A model generated the notes under the pieces. That model made no database searches. It saw only the letters and a list, made by a program, of their open reading frames with translations, and was not told the DNA's origin. 64,000 bases of DNA from an uncultured Flaviramulus sp. (lineage in GTDB: Bacteria; Bacteroidota; Bacteroidia; Flavobacteriales; Flavobacteriaceae). Below, piece by piece: positions 25,556 to 34,675 of the stretch. The stretch is taken from contig CANKVS010000004.1 of the NCBI GenBank assembly GCA_947487155.1, forward strand, positions 1-64,000, read 5' to 3'. The stretch's first letter is position 1, and every line of letters starts with the position of its first letter. The position numbers and the translations under genes were made by a program.

Positions 25556-27436
25556 TTAAGGCCTGATCCACATACAATGCCCTCCACCAGGGGCCATTAT
25601 TGCTTTTATCACATCCCCTTTTTTTACTGTTGATTTTCTTACTTTATAGGCTTCAGGGTTGGTATCACAATGCGTTTCTTTGGTGTCTTCATAATAGGTT
25701 ATTTGATATTCTTTTCCTTCTTTTAGAAAATCAAGTTTTATATCTAAAACTGCTCCATTTTGGCTGGCCACACTTCCTACAAACCATTGTTCGTTGTGGC
25801 GCCTTGCAGTGGACATATACGCGCCTATTTTGCCATGTAAAACCCTGCTCTCATCCCATTTGCCTACAGGTTGTTTTTGTATAAATTCAAATAAATCGAG
25901 TTTGGCTTCATAGGCTTCTGGCGCATCGGGAATGCACACCAATCCACTAAAAATAATTAAAGTCCGGGCTGCTTCTGCTGCTACCGTCGATAGGTACGAC
26001 CCTATTTTTTTCGGGCCTTTTTCTCTTTTCCCTGCATCAATTCCTGTAAGGTCAAAGTTGCCATTGTTCATATCCAATGGACCTTGTACGGCATTTATCA
26101 AGGCCATTTTAATAAATGTTTCTGGGGTAAATGCCCTTCGTCCATCTTGCTGTGCATGACAATATTCCTTTGTGATGGCATTGGGCAGTGTACGGCTTAT
26201 CCCTGTAAATGGCACTGGCAAATCATGAAAATCGATAAGCAATTTACTTTTGGCACTAAGTGCTATAGCATTACGGGTGAATGGCACATTGTCCTTCATA
26301 AAACCATATTTAATGCCTTTCATACCTAAATCCTGATAATAATCGAACAGGGCTTCATCTCCATAAGCCCCGTGCCTACGGTCGTAATATAAAATAAGGC
26401 CAACACCTTTATCTTTTGCATATTCACTTACAACCGATAGGTCTAATTTGTTTGAAGGGGTAATTTTACCAGGTTTTACCTCTGTGTACCAGGAGTCGTC
26501 TATTAGAAAATATTCTATCCCATTTTTGGCAGCAAAGTCTATAAAGCGTAAATAGCTTTCTGTATTGATTCCGTATTCAAACCCATCTGGGGCTATATAA
26601 CCATGCACCCTCCAATCCCACAGGGTTTTCCCAGGCTTAATCCACGATACGTCTTTTAGTTGATTTGGAGCTGCCAGGTTCAATGGCACTGGGTTCACCA
26701 CCAAATCACCAATATTTTCTTCCAAAAGAATAACCCTCCAAGGCGTGGTAATTTCTCCATTATTGGTAGCAACTTGATTGGAAGAAAATAATAAACCCTG
26801 ATCTACCTGAAAGTTCATCACTTTAAAATCTGATGCACTGTATAAATCTGATTCCAGCAAAGACATGTATTTGCCTTTGCTATGTTCTACCACTACAGGC
26901 AATTTAATTTTCTTGGATGCTTCTTTTACCGCTACTGGCCCTTCTGGTTCCCGTTCCCCTACGGTGTAATATATTTGGCTGTTTTCGGGAAGTTTAAAAT
27001 CGCACCTGTATATTGCTTGTTTTATTTCCTGATTGGCATTACTAACAAAGCGGAACGCTACCCCGTCATTGTATGCCCTACAGATAAGGTTTAATTCTGC
27101 ACCATCAAATAACATTGAAATTACTGTTTCATTATAATGGTCGCGCATGGTGCTAAATTGCCCCCAAACGGGTTTCCATTGCTCATCGACAGTGCGCTGG
27201 GATACGCTTTTTATACTAAATAGGCCTGAGAGCAGTGATATGGCCGAACTATCCATCACTAATTCACCTGCCCATGTCAACCTATAGTTTAATACATCTT
27301 TCCCTTGGTTTATTTCCAGGGCAACCTTCCCATCTGGTGAACTGACCAACACGGTATTGTTATTCATGTCCCTACATCCCATAACAAGTACCAGGGCCAA
27401 TGAAACCGAGGTATATATTAATTTCTTATAATTCAT
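25556..27436 (-). CDS. GH97-family glycosidase with altered catalytic residues
   Basis: 626 aa, near the usual GH97 length, lipoprotein-like signal (LVMGC). The N-terminal beta-sandwich starts with the typical SPDGKVALEI and contains RAYNDGVAFRF; the barrel has WDWRVHGY, FLIDDSWY and GISRTLPN followed by TKEY. GH97 enzymes are alpha-glucosidases or alpha-galactosidases. In retaining members the nucleophile Asp sits in a KVDFM motif; here that is KYGFM (near residue 377), as in the inverting type. The base Glu of the inverting type (HE before the PTG motif) is HD here (near 403). The mechanism is therefore open. The start overlaps the GH95 stop by 4 nt (ATGA type), a sign of translational coupling. 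Confidence 0.82.
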   Translation of the reverse strand: MNYKKLIYTSVSLALVLVMGCRDMNNNTVLVSSPDGKVALEINQGKDVLNYRLTWAGELVMDSSAISLLSGLFSIKSVSQRTVDEQWKPVWGQFSTMRDHYNETVISMLFDGAELNLICRAYNDGVAFRFVSNANQEIKQAIYRCDFKLPENSQIYYTVGEREPEGPVAVKEASKKIKLPVVVEHSKGKYMSLLESDLYSASDFKVMNFQVDQGLLFSSNQVATNNGEITTPWRVILLEENIGDLVVNPVPLNLAAPNQLKDVSWIKPGKTLWDWRVHGYIAPDGFEYGINTESYLRFIDFAAKNGIEYFLIDDSWYTEVKPGKITPSNKLDLSVVSEYAKDKGVGLILYYDRRHGAYGDEALFDYYQDLGMKGIKYGFMKDNVPFTRNAIALSAKSKLLIDFHDLPVPFTGISRTLPNAITKEYCHAQQDGRRAFTPETFIKMALINAVQGPLDMNNGNFDLTGIDAGKREKGPKKIGSYLSTVAAEAARTLIIFSGLVCIPDAPEAYEAKLDLFEFIQKQPVGKWDESRVLHGKIGAYMSTARRHNEQWFVGSVASQNGAVLDIKLDFLKEGKEYQITYYEDTKETHCDTNPEAYKVRKSTVKKGDVIKAIMAPGGGHCMWIRP

Positions 27437-30021
27437 ATATCTGTTTCATCTAAAACGATTTCTTCCCCTTTGGCAGTGATAATTGTGGGGCTTAATTTCC
27501 CATCATTATATACCCTTAAAGGTTTTCCTTGTAACGAGTGTACCTTTAACTCTTTTAGCTTGGAAGCTTCCCATTCCAGGTCGACTATAAATCCCCCCCT
27601 AGCTTTTAACCCTTGTATTTTCCCTGATGGCCATGCATCTGGTAGTGCAGGTAGGATATGTAGGATATAGGGCGCGCTTGCCAAATTACCTGTTGGTACA
27701 ACAGGTCTAAAAATTGTACCTTCTTTATTACCCCTATATGAATGTCCTGCGGCTTTTAAAATACTTTCGCTATTGTTATAACTTCTCAAATGGCTTTGTA
27801 AAAGCATTTCGTTTACGGCTGCATGTGCCCCAAAATTACCATCTATTTGAAATGGCGGATGGGTATCTAAAAAGTTGGGCAATACACCATTTTCATAAAG
27901 GCCTTCCAGTATTTTATAGGAATGTTTTGCATCGTGAAAACGTGCCCAAAAACTTATTTTCCAAGCCCTACTCCATCCTGTGCCTGAATCTCCGCGATAT
28001 AAAAGTGTTTGTTTGGCTGCTTTGGCCAAATCTGGGGTTGTAAGGGGCGAAATATCCCTTCCTGGGTGCAGTGCCCATATATGTGACACATGCCGATGTT
28101 CATTTTTCGGGTCATCCCAATCTTGTACCCACTCCTGCAACTGCCCATGTTGTCCAACACGCTGAGGGGAAAGTTTTGGGATACGTTCCGTCAACTTTTG
28201 CTGAAATTCTTCATCTTTATCTAATACCCTGGCTGCTTCTATGCAATCTACAAAAAGGTTGTACATGATTTGCTGGTCCATAGCGGCCCCTTCGGTTATT
28301 TTGTTTGCCCTGCCATATTTCTCTGGAAAAAAAGCATTTTCTGCTGACCAGGTTGGGGACAACACGTAAGTCCCATCTGTATAGGGGATCATAAAATCCA
28401 TATAAAATTCAGCACATTCTTTCAAAATAGGGTACACTTCTTCCAGATATTCCTTATCCTGACTAAAGGCATAATGTTCAAATAAATGCTGTGATAACCA
28501 CGCCCCAGATATGAGGTTGAACGAAGGCCTGAAATGTTTGCGCGGAGAGGTGTTACCAAAAACCGAACTGGTAGTTTGTATAGCCCATCCATCGGAATTT
28601 AATACCCTTCGTGCTGTATGCGTGCCAGATTCCCTAATTATTTTCATCCAATTTAAAAATGGCTCGAAGCATTCCGCAAGATTGGATGTTTCTGTCATCC
28701 AATAGTTCATTTCTATATTGATGTCTGTGTGGTAGTCTGAATCCCAAATTGGGTCATACACTGGGTTCCAGATACCTTGTAAATTGGAGGGTATCGCCGT
28801 ATTTTCCCTAGAAGAGGCTATCATTAAATAGCGTGCGTAATTATAAAACAACTCATCTAATTCTGGGCTTGCCCCTTTTGCCAACAAACTATCTGCTGGT
28901 AAGTTGGACGGTTCATATTTTAATGACAGTGATGTTCTATCAAACAGTCGCTTATAATCGTTTATATGGTTCTGTTTTAGTTCATCAAACGACAATGTTT
29001 CAACCTGCTTTAAAGTTTTATCGCAAAAAGCATTTACATCCTTACCTTTAAACGTTGGGTATTCTGGTAAATAATCTGTTGCTGCAGCAACTACCAAAAC
29101 AACTTCGCTTGCATTTTCAATAATCAACTGGTCTCCATCAATGCGTGTTTGTCCATCGTTTTTATGTATTTTAAGCACTTGTTTGTATGTCATACCAGCA
29201 CGTTCTTCTGCTGGCACTACTTCGGTAATTATTTTCCCTTCTGGTAAGGACCTTGCTTTTCCTGCAAATTTTTGAATAAAAGCTTCCGAAGGCCCTTTGC
29301 CACTAATTTCCAGACGATCGTTAAACGCTTTGGCCTTTTTGATTTTATGCAAGGCACCTTGACTCAAATTAAGGTTCATAGGGCCTCCGTTAGAGGTATA
29401 CCTAATCACCATAACCTGATCTGGGTGGCTACAGAAATATTCCCGTTTAAAACTAGCATCCCCTATTTGGTACGACACTTTCCCTACAGCACTTTTTAAA
29501 TCTAATTCCCGATGGTAATTGGTGGCCTTCTTTTCATCATGGCCAGTACTAATACGTATATCTGCAAATGAGAGGTAATTGCCCATAAAAAACCTGCCAC
29601 CTATATTTCCCATGGCATACTCTTCGGCTTCACTGTTGGCGTAACGCCCCTCTCGTATAAGCCTTTGGGCTTTTGCAAGTACTTCTGGGGTTACATCTGC
29701 TGCCCCACCCTGGTCTTCGGGTTTCAACCCCCGTACACCATCCCACATACTATGCTCATTACACACCAGGTGTTCTATATCTATACCGCCATTAAACATG
29801 GCCCCATACCGCCCAAACCCTATTGGAAAGGCTTGGTTAACGTATTGTATTTTCCTGCTGGCATTGCCTCCATGCAAATTAATATTATCCATTGGCAAAC
29901 CAGGGTGGTCATGCCATAGGACTAAGGCCCTTTGATCTTTCTCTTTTTTAGGTGCTTCTTTAAAGGCACAAGACCCTAAAAGAAAAATAAATGCGATAAG
30001 TGTTGAATATTTTATTACCAT
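27433..30021 (-). CDS. GH95 alpha-L-fucosidase/alpha-L-galactosidase, lipoprotein
   Basis: The ATG at 30021 gives 862 aa with lipobox LLGSC; a longer frame would run into the upstream gene. GH95 enzymes invert and release terminal alpha-1,2-linked L-fucose, some alpha-L-galactose. Seen: the N-terminal domain with AFPIGFGRYGAMFNGG, the helical barrel with LQGIWNP, DINIEMNYW near residue 432, WSAENAF with the likely acid Glu near 560, TEGAAMDQQI, and FQIDGN near 725. In characterised GH95 fucosidases two Asn in an N-I-N arrangement polarise the water with an Asp; here the first Asn is Asp, while the second GH95 in this window (53351) keeps NIN. That substitution may shift pH dependence or substrate. 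It lies 16 nt from the GH117-like gene. Confidence 0.88.
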   Translation of the reverse strand: MVIKYSTLIAFIFLLGSCAFKEAPKKEKDQRALVLWHDHPGLPMDNINLHGGNASRKIQYVNQAFPIGFGRYGAMFNGGIDIEHLVCNEHSMWDGVRGLKPEDQGGAADVTPEVLAKAQRLIREGRYANSEAEEYAMGNIGGRFFMGNYLSFADIRISTGHDEKKATNYHRELDLKSAVGKVSYQIGDASFKREYFCSHPDQVMVIRYTSNGGPMNLNLSQGALHKIKKAKAFNDRLEISGKGPSEAFIQKFAGKARSLPEGKIITEVVPAEERAGMTYKQVLKIHKNDGQTRIDGDQLIIENASEVVLVVAAATDYLPEYPTFKGKDVNAFCDKTLKQVETLSFDELKQNHINDYKRLFDRTSLSLKYEPSNLPADSLLAKGASPELDELFYNYARYLMIASSRENTAIPSNLQGIWNPVYDPIWDSDYHTDINIEMNYWMTETSNLAECFEPFLNWMKIIRESGTHTARRVLNSDGWAIQTTSSVFGNTSPRKHFRPSFNLISGAWLSQHLFEHYAFSQDKEYLEEVYPILKECAEFYMDFMIPYTDGTYVLSPTWSAENAFFPEKYGRANKITEGAAMDQQIMYNLFVDCIEAARVLDKDEEFQQKLTERIPKLSPQRVGQHGQLQEWVQDWDDPKNEHRHVSHIWALHPGRDISPLTTPDLAKAAKQTLLYRGDSGTGWSRAWKISFWARFHDAKHSYKILEGLYENGVLPNFLDTHPPFQIDGNFGAHAAVNEMLLQSHLRSYNNSESILKAAGHSYRGNKEGTIFRPVVPTGNLASAPYILHILPALPDAWPSGKIQGLKARGGFIVDLEWEASKLKELKVHSLQGKPLRVYNDGKLSPTIITAKGEEIVLDETDI

Positions 30022-30037
30022 ATTAATTTTTATATTT

Positions 30038-31063
30038 TTATTCTTCCAGTTTAATTTCATACCTAAGCAAATGCGGCCATTTATTAAGCTTTCTATTTCC
30101 TTTATACATTGAAATACCCCACGATATTCCTTCGTCTTGTTTTGATGCATCTTTAAAATTACCTACACGATATGAACCCGGGGCTTGGGGAAAATCATCA
30201 CCAAAAGAGGCTACTTTTTTAAAGCTAATACCATCTTCAGAGAATTGCAGTGTCTTACCTTCTGGCCCAGTATTTGAAAGCAAAGCCATTATTCCTCCTT
30301 GGTATGGCCAAACCATTACTTCGTGACCACTTTTAATAATTGGGTTGTTTTCGTATTTTATATAAGGCCCATATGGCTTATCGGCAATGGCAACTCCTAA
30401 TTTTGTTTGTCTTGGCCCTTTTTTTCCGTGTTTCTGGTTTCTCCCCTTATAATACAAATAGTACTTATTATTTCGGTAAACCATACAGGCATCATCAATT
30501 CTGTAATTATCAAAAAAGTCGATGCTATCACTAATTTCTAATATTGGCTTTGAAGACACACGCACAAAAGGCCCATTAGGGGAATCGGATACAGCAAGCC
30601 CAATAGCAGTAATATCTGTTTCTGTATTGTTTTCAAACTTACCTTCCTTGTTTCCAGGAGTGGGCTTCACCCCAGTATAAAACAAATAATACTTTCCTTC
30701 TGCAACTAAAATGTTTGGGGTAAATACACTATATGCATCCCAACTGCCAGTATTTCCCTTAGGTATTGCTTCTCCTTTTTCTTCCCAGGTTTCTCCATCT
30801 TTTGAGCCTGCATACCAAACTGACGCGTTATAACCACTGTACCCAGGCTCAGTTATCCCTGTTTTTGTGTACCATAGGTAATACGTGCCATCTACTTTAA
30901 TTACATCCGATGGATCTCTGCGGGTTACGCCATTTTCAGGCTCAAGTCCCTTTAGAATTGAATAACTAAAAGACACACTATTGATTTTAACCTCAGTGTT
31001 TTTTTTAGAAGTACAGCCTATTAAGGCTAACAGAAGAATTAAAGTACTGATGGTGTTTTTCAT
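30038..31063 (-). CDS. GH117/GH43-like five-bladed propeller glycosidase, lipoprotein
   Basis: 341-aa lipoprotein (LALIGC). The sequence is a run of propeller blades with YYLWYTK, YYLFYTG, YYLYYKG at the strand ends and DGETWEE, DGISFKK turns. RRDPSD near residue 50, YRIDDACMVY near 190 and GHEVMVW near 246 are candidate catalytic sites: two Asp and a Glu/His, as in GH117 (3,6-anhydro-alpha-L-galactosidases) and in GH43. The opening RRDPSDVIKV and the overall length fit GH117-type better than xylan-acting GH43 enzymes, but the two cannot be separated without a profile search. In a sulfated-galactan setting an anhydrogalactosidase would be apt; this is inference. It sits 32 nt downstream of the GH29 remnant. 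Confidence 0.65.
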   Translation of the reverse strand: MKNTISTLILLLALIGCTSKKNTEVKINSVSFSYSILKGLEPENGVTRRDPSDVIKVDGTYYLWYTKTGITEPGYSGYNASVWYAGSKDGETWEEKGEAIPKGNTGSWDAYSVFTPNILVAEGKYYLFYTGVKPTPGNKEGKFENNTETDITAIGLAVSDSPNGPFVRVSSKPILEISDSIDFFDNYRIDDACMVYRNNKYYLYYKGRNQKHGKKGPRQTKLGVAIADKPYGPYIKYENNPIIKSGHEVMVWPYQGGIMALLSNTGPEGKTLQFSEDGISFKKVASFGDDFPQAPGSYRVGNFKDASKQDEGISWGISMYKGNRKLNKWPHLLRYEIKLEE

Positions 31064-31095
31064 TTTATTTTTTTGTTAGTTTAATGAGGTTAGGT

Positions 31096-31275
31096 TTACC
31101 ATGAAACCCAATGTACAAACATGCCAAATTTTGCATCTCTATACCATTTTAAAGTTTTCTGATTTTCTGGATTAGAATACCCAGCAACATCGTAAATATC
31201 AACTTTTGACTGCCCTTGAATATTAGTCAATCCAAAAACAAGCGCAACAACAAGTCCTATTAGTTCTTTTTTCAT
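31096..31275 (-). pseudogene. GH29 alpha-L-fucosidase remnant (first 59 codons)
   Basis: From the ATG at 31275 a signal peptide (MKKELIGLVVALVFG, ending near NIQG) is followed by VAGYSNPENQKTLKW and RDAKFGMFVHW, the hallmark opening of GH29 fucosidases (AKFGxFxHWG). Two residues later the frame stops at TAA. Full GH29 enzymes have 400 or more residues, so only the start is left. In the +1 frame the next codons read GKPNLIKLTKK and stop just before the GH117-like gene, which looks like a normal C-terminal tail; an internal deletion joining start to end out of frame would explain this. The start lies 4 nt after the upstream sulfatase stop, so the remnant still occupies an operon slot. Confidence 0.72.
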
Positions 31276-31279
31276 TAGC

Positions 31280-32815
31280 TTATTTTTTATCCAACCACCA
31301 AAGTTGTTTCCACATGTTTCCTGTGTCATTTTGCTGAACTTTACCATGGGTAGTCCTGCCATCTTGAATTTGCTTTGTTAGAAGTGCTTTTAGTTCTTCT
31401 ACTTTTTCAGGGTATTTTTCATATAGGTTTGTTGTCTCCCCTATATCGTTTTTGAGGTTATAAAGCTGAATTGGAGGCAATGTTTTCAAAACTTCTTTAT
31501 CTTTTCTGGGATCAGGATAACCCCACCCTCCAGAACCTGCGCACATGGCAAGTTTCCAGTCGCCTTTACGAATGGCAAAGTTTCCGTTGATTGAATGGTG
31601 AATAGTTGCTGTTCTTTTGAATTTTTTTGATTCTGGGTCTTTAAACAACGGCATCATGTTAAAACTGTCTTCTCCTTCATTATCGGCAAGTTTCTTTCCT
31701 GCTATTTTTGCACAGGTAGCCATAAAATCTGTAGTACAAATAGTAACATTAGAGGTAGTTCCTGCTTTTATTATTTTAGGCCATTTGGCAATAAAAGGCA
31801 CCCTATGCCCACCCTCAAAGATGTCGGATTTATGCCCTCTAAAGGTGTAGCTAGGGTTATGGCCTTTTTCTTTTAACACTTTAAAATTACCTCGTGGTGA
31901 ACAACCATTATCGCTGGTAAAAATGATCAATGTGTTGTCTTCTTTTCCTGATGCTTTTACAGCTGCTAACAGCTCTCCCATGTAAGCATCTACCATCATT
32001 ACAAAATCTGCATATTCGTTTAATCCGCTAATACCTTTCCATTTACCAGTTGGTAAGATGGGGGTATGCGGTGATGGCAATGGCAGGTATAAAAAATAAG
32101 GCTTATCCTCATTTGATTTTTCTTCTATGTACTTAATTGACCTACGAAAGAAATTTGGCGTAACATCATCATGCACAAAATCTGGGGCCGTGAGCCCTTT
32201 ACGCCAAAAGCCATAAGGGTCTTTATTCTCTGTAGTTTCAGTAGGAATGGCCGTGGCTTTACCATTTTCAACATATACGTATGGTGCCATATCTAACGAT
32301 CCACAATGCCCATAAGCATAGTCAAACCCTAAATCGTTTGGGGTATTGGTCACTGGTTTACTAAAATCTATCTCTTTACCTTTTTTAGTCCAGTTCCAAC
32401 CCAAATGCCATTTACCGATAAAAGCCGTGTTGTAGCCAGAGGATTTTAACGTTGAAGCTACAGTACTCCTGTTATTTGGGATCAATGCCTCGGACTTACC
32501 TCCTAACACGCCTCTTTTAAGGTGGGACCGCCAGTTATAACGACCTGTTATAATGCCATATCTGGTAGGCGTACAAACCGATGATGAGGTATGGGCATCT
32601 GTAAATTTCATACCATCAGCAGCCAATTGATCCAGGTGCGGTGTTTTTATTTTACCATTTTCATTGAAAGTAGATACATCTCCATAGCCTAAATCGTCTG
32701 CAAGGATGTAGATGATGTTGGGTTGGTTTTTGCTTTTTTTCTTAGGTGATTCTTGAAAAGATTGTAAAACTAACGCTAATAATAAGAAACTGCTTTTAAC
32801 TAATATGCTTTTCAT
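31280..32815 (-). CDS. S1-family sulfatase, arylsulfatase A/GALNS-like
   Basis: The ATG at 32815 is preferred (the frame also opens at a TTG two codons upstream); 511 aa. The N-terminus has a hydrophobic signal (SSFLLLALVLQSF) without a clear lipobox. Motifs: LADDLGYGD, CTPTR with Cys81, TGRYNWRSHLKRGVL, GKWHLGW, TSDNGC, and the FEGGHRVPF form. CTPTRYGIITGRYNWRS is the pattern of the arylsulfatase A/galactosamine-6-sulfatase-like branch, common in marine Bacteroidota. Length is full. It follows the sulfatase at 32916 by 100 nt, which holds no gene, and is the second catalytic gene after SusD. Confidence 0.9.
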   Translation of the reverse strand: MKSILVKSSFLLLALVLQSFQESPKKKSKNQPNIIYILADDLGYGDVSTFNENGKIKTPHLDQLAADGMKFTDAHTSSSVCTPTRYGIITGRYNWRSHLKRGVLGGKSEALIPNNRSTVASTLKSSGYNTAFIGKWHLGWNWTKKGKEIDFSKPVTNTPNDLGFDYAYGHCGSLDMAPYVYVENGKATAIPTETTENKDPYGFWRKGLTAPDFVHDDVTPNFFRRSIKYIEEKSNEDKPYFLYLPLPSPHTPILPTGKWKGISGLNEYADFVMMVDAYMGELLAAVKASGKEDNTLIIFTSDNGCSPRGNFKVLKEKGHNPSYTFRGHKSDIFEGGHRVPFIAKWPKIIKAGTTSNVTICTTDFMATCAKIAGKKLADNEGEDSFNMMPLFKDPESKKFKRTATIHHSINGNFAIRKGDWKLAMCAGSGGWGYPDPRKDKEVLKTLPPIQLYNLKNDIGETTNLYEKYPEKVEELKALLTKQIQDGRTTHGKVQQNDTGNMWKQLWWLDKK

Positions 32816-32915
32816 ATTCAAATATGACTTTTATGTTGATTTTTAAAAAAATTATATTCCGTTATTGGGAATCCTTGTTTAAATGAAATACTCTATGTTT
32901 TATTAATGAACTAAA

Positions 32916-34364
32916 CTATTGATAATCATTTCCTGCTTCTGATTCTATTTTTGATACTTTCCAAGTTTTCCATTGCTCAATCATTTCATTTAATTTTTTA
33001 GATTCTCTATCTGCAATATTATATTTTTCAGAAGCATCTTCTTTTATATTATACAGCTCAAACGTTTTTCCATTATCGGCACTGTATAATTTATAATCAC
33101 CTTGCATTACTGCTATTTGCTTTTTAATATTAAAAACCAAACTTTCTTTTCTTAAAACGGTTTCTCCTGTTGCAAAAGGCAAAATATCAATCCCATCATA
33201 AGGACGCTTGTATTTGTTAATATCTACATCTAAAATTTTAGCTACGGTTGTAAAATAATCTGAAGTAAAACATGGTGCTTCTACTTTTGTTCCTGGGTTT
33301 ATTTTCTTTGGCCACTCCATAATGCTAGGGACACGAATACCACCTTCATAAAGGCTTCTTTTTCTACCTTTTAACCCTTTAGTAATTCCTTGAGTTCTTC
33401 CGCTTACATATTTTCCTTCGGGTCCATTATCACTGGTGTAACAAATTAATGTGTTCTCTGCAATACCTAATTCTTTTAACTTATTTCGTAACCGTCCCAC
33501 TTGTTCGTCAAGCGCTGTTATTACGCCATAATAATGTTGTTGATCGTTAGAAAGGTTTGCATATTTTTCTTTATAATCTTCTCCTGCTAACACTGGTAAA
33601 TGTGGTGTATGAAACCATATAATACTTAAAAAAGGTTGTTTGTTTTTTGTTGATTTTTCGATAAATGGAATGACTCTATCCATAATAACACGCGAATCGT
33701 CTCCTTCTAAATTTTTTGTTTCAATTTCATCTGGCCCTGTCCAGTAAAGCGTACCATAAGGCTTGCCTTGTTCCATACTTGGTCTTATTTCGTCTGAGTC
33801 TTTTGGAGGTATAAGCATTGGATTCCATGTGGGTACTTTAGATTCTGTAACAAAACATTCATCAAAACCATGTTCCCATGGTGGTGCATAATAAGCATCA
33901 TTTTCTTTTTTTCCTCCACGATTGGCATCTAACCTATCTTGTGTTAATGTACCTAAATGCCATTTTCCAAAATGCCCAGTGGTATACCCTTTTTCTTTAA
34001 CCATTTCTGCAAGGGTTATTTCTTCAGGTTTTATATGCCCACAATTGGCATAACAGATACCATAACGAAGTGGGTGTCTCCCTGTCATAACACTTCCTCT
34101 TGTAGGAGAACATACTGCCGAAGCTGCATAAAACCTATTAAATTGAGCACCACTAGCCGCCATGTCGTCCAAATTTGGTGTCTTTAAATAGGGATGTCCA
34201 TTATAACCTGTATCTCCCCACCCTTGATCATCTGCCATGATAAGAATAATATTTGGGCTACTGATTTCTTTATTATTAGAATTCTTAGCTTTATCAAACT
34301 CTGTTTGTGTTTTACAATTAGTAAATTGTATGGCTATAAGTAATAATAAGATACGTTTTAACAT
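32916..34364 (-). CDS. S1-family sulfatase, lipoprotein
   Basis: 482-aa lipoprotein (QFTNC). Motifs: MADDQGWGD (Leu replaced by Gln), CSPTR with Cys85, TGRHPLRYGICYANCGH, GKWHLG, TSDNGPEG, and LYEGGIRVP. The YANCGHIKPEEITLAE stretch distinguishes it from all other sulfatases in the window. It is the first catalytic gene behind SusD, after a 311-nt gap. Base composition is AT-rich, like SusC/SusD and the 261-8776 segment, and unlike the block that begins just downstream. Confidence 0.9.
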   Translation of the reverse strand: MLKRILLLLIAIQFTNCKTQTEFDKAKNSNNKEISSPNIILIMADDQGWGDTGYNGHPYLKTPNLDDMAASGAQFNRFYAASAVCSPTRGSVMTGRHPLRYGICYANCGHIKPEEITLAEMVKEKGYTTGHFGKWHLGTLTQDRLDANRGGKKENDAYYAPPWEHGFDECFVTESKVPTWNPMLIPPKDSDEIRPSMEQGKPYGTLYWTGPDEIETKNLEGDDSRVIMDRVIPFIEKSTKNKQPFLSIIWFHTPHLPVLAGEDYKEKYANLSNDQQHYYGVITALDEQVGRLRNKLKELGIAENTLICYTSDNGPEGKYVSGRTQGITKGLKGRKRSLYEGGIRVPSIMEWPKKINPGTKVEAPCFTSDYFTTVAKILDVDINKYKRPYDGIDILPFATGETVLRKESLVFNIKKQIAVMQGDYKLYSADNGKTFELYNIKEDASEKYNIADRESKKLNEMIEQWKTWKVSKIESEAGNDYQ

Positions 34365-34675
34365 GCTATAGTATAGTAAACAGAAATTATAAAAACAGTT
34401 TTACATTATTTAGCAAAAAAAGTATTTACTAAATGGTCCTATTTTTAAAGACAAATTAATAAAAGATAGTTTTTTTAATCATCATCTTAAAACCTTATAT
34501 AGGTCTATACAAATTTTGTCCTTTTAACTTAAACGTTAAGTTGAAAATTAAAATTCGTTGATAATAAAAAATAGTATTCTATTAATATTCAGCAATTTAA
34601 AAAAAAATAAATCGCTAAACCTTGTTGCTATTAATACAATTAAAAAAGACTTTTTGGAATATATATCTTTTTAAA
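34365..34675. other. Intergenic region between SusD and first sulfatase, with palindrome
   Basis: No gene is seen. At 34526-34542 there is a perfect palindrome: AACTTAA, loop ACG, TTAAGTT. Extra pairs extend it by two or three bases on each side. No T-run follows on the minus strand, so it is not a classical terminator. It may be an mRNA-stabilising hairpin that sets SusC/SusD levels above those of the enzymes, or a protein-binding site. No TAnnTTTG promoter was seen for the minus strand here. Confidence 0.4.

Noticed and set aside
31276-31362. Longer start for the GH29 remnant
   Set aside because: The extra codons overlap the end of the sulfatase at 31280 in another frame; the ATG at 31275 starts a proper signal peptide.
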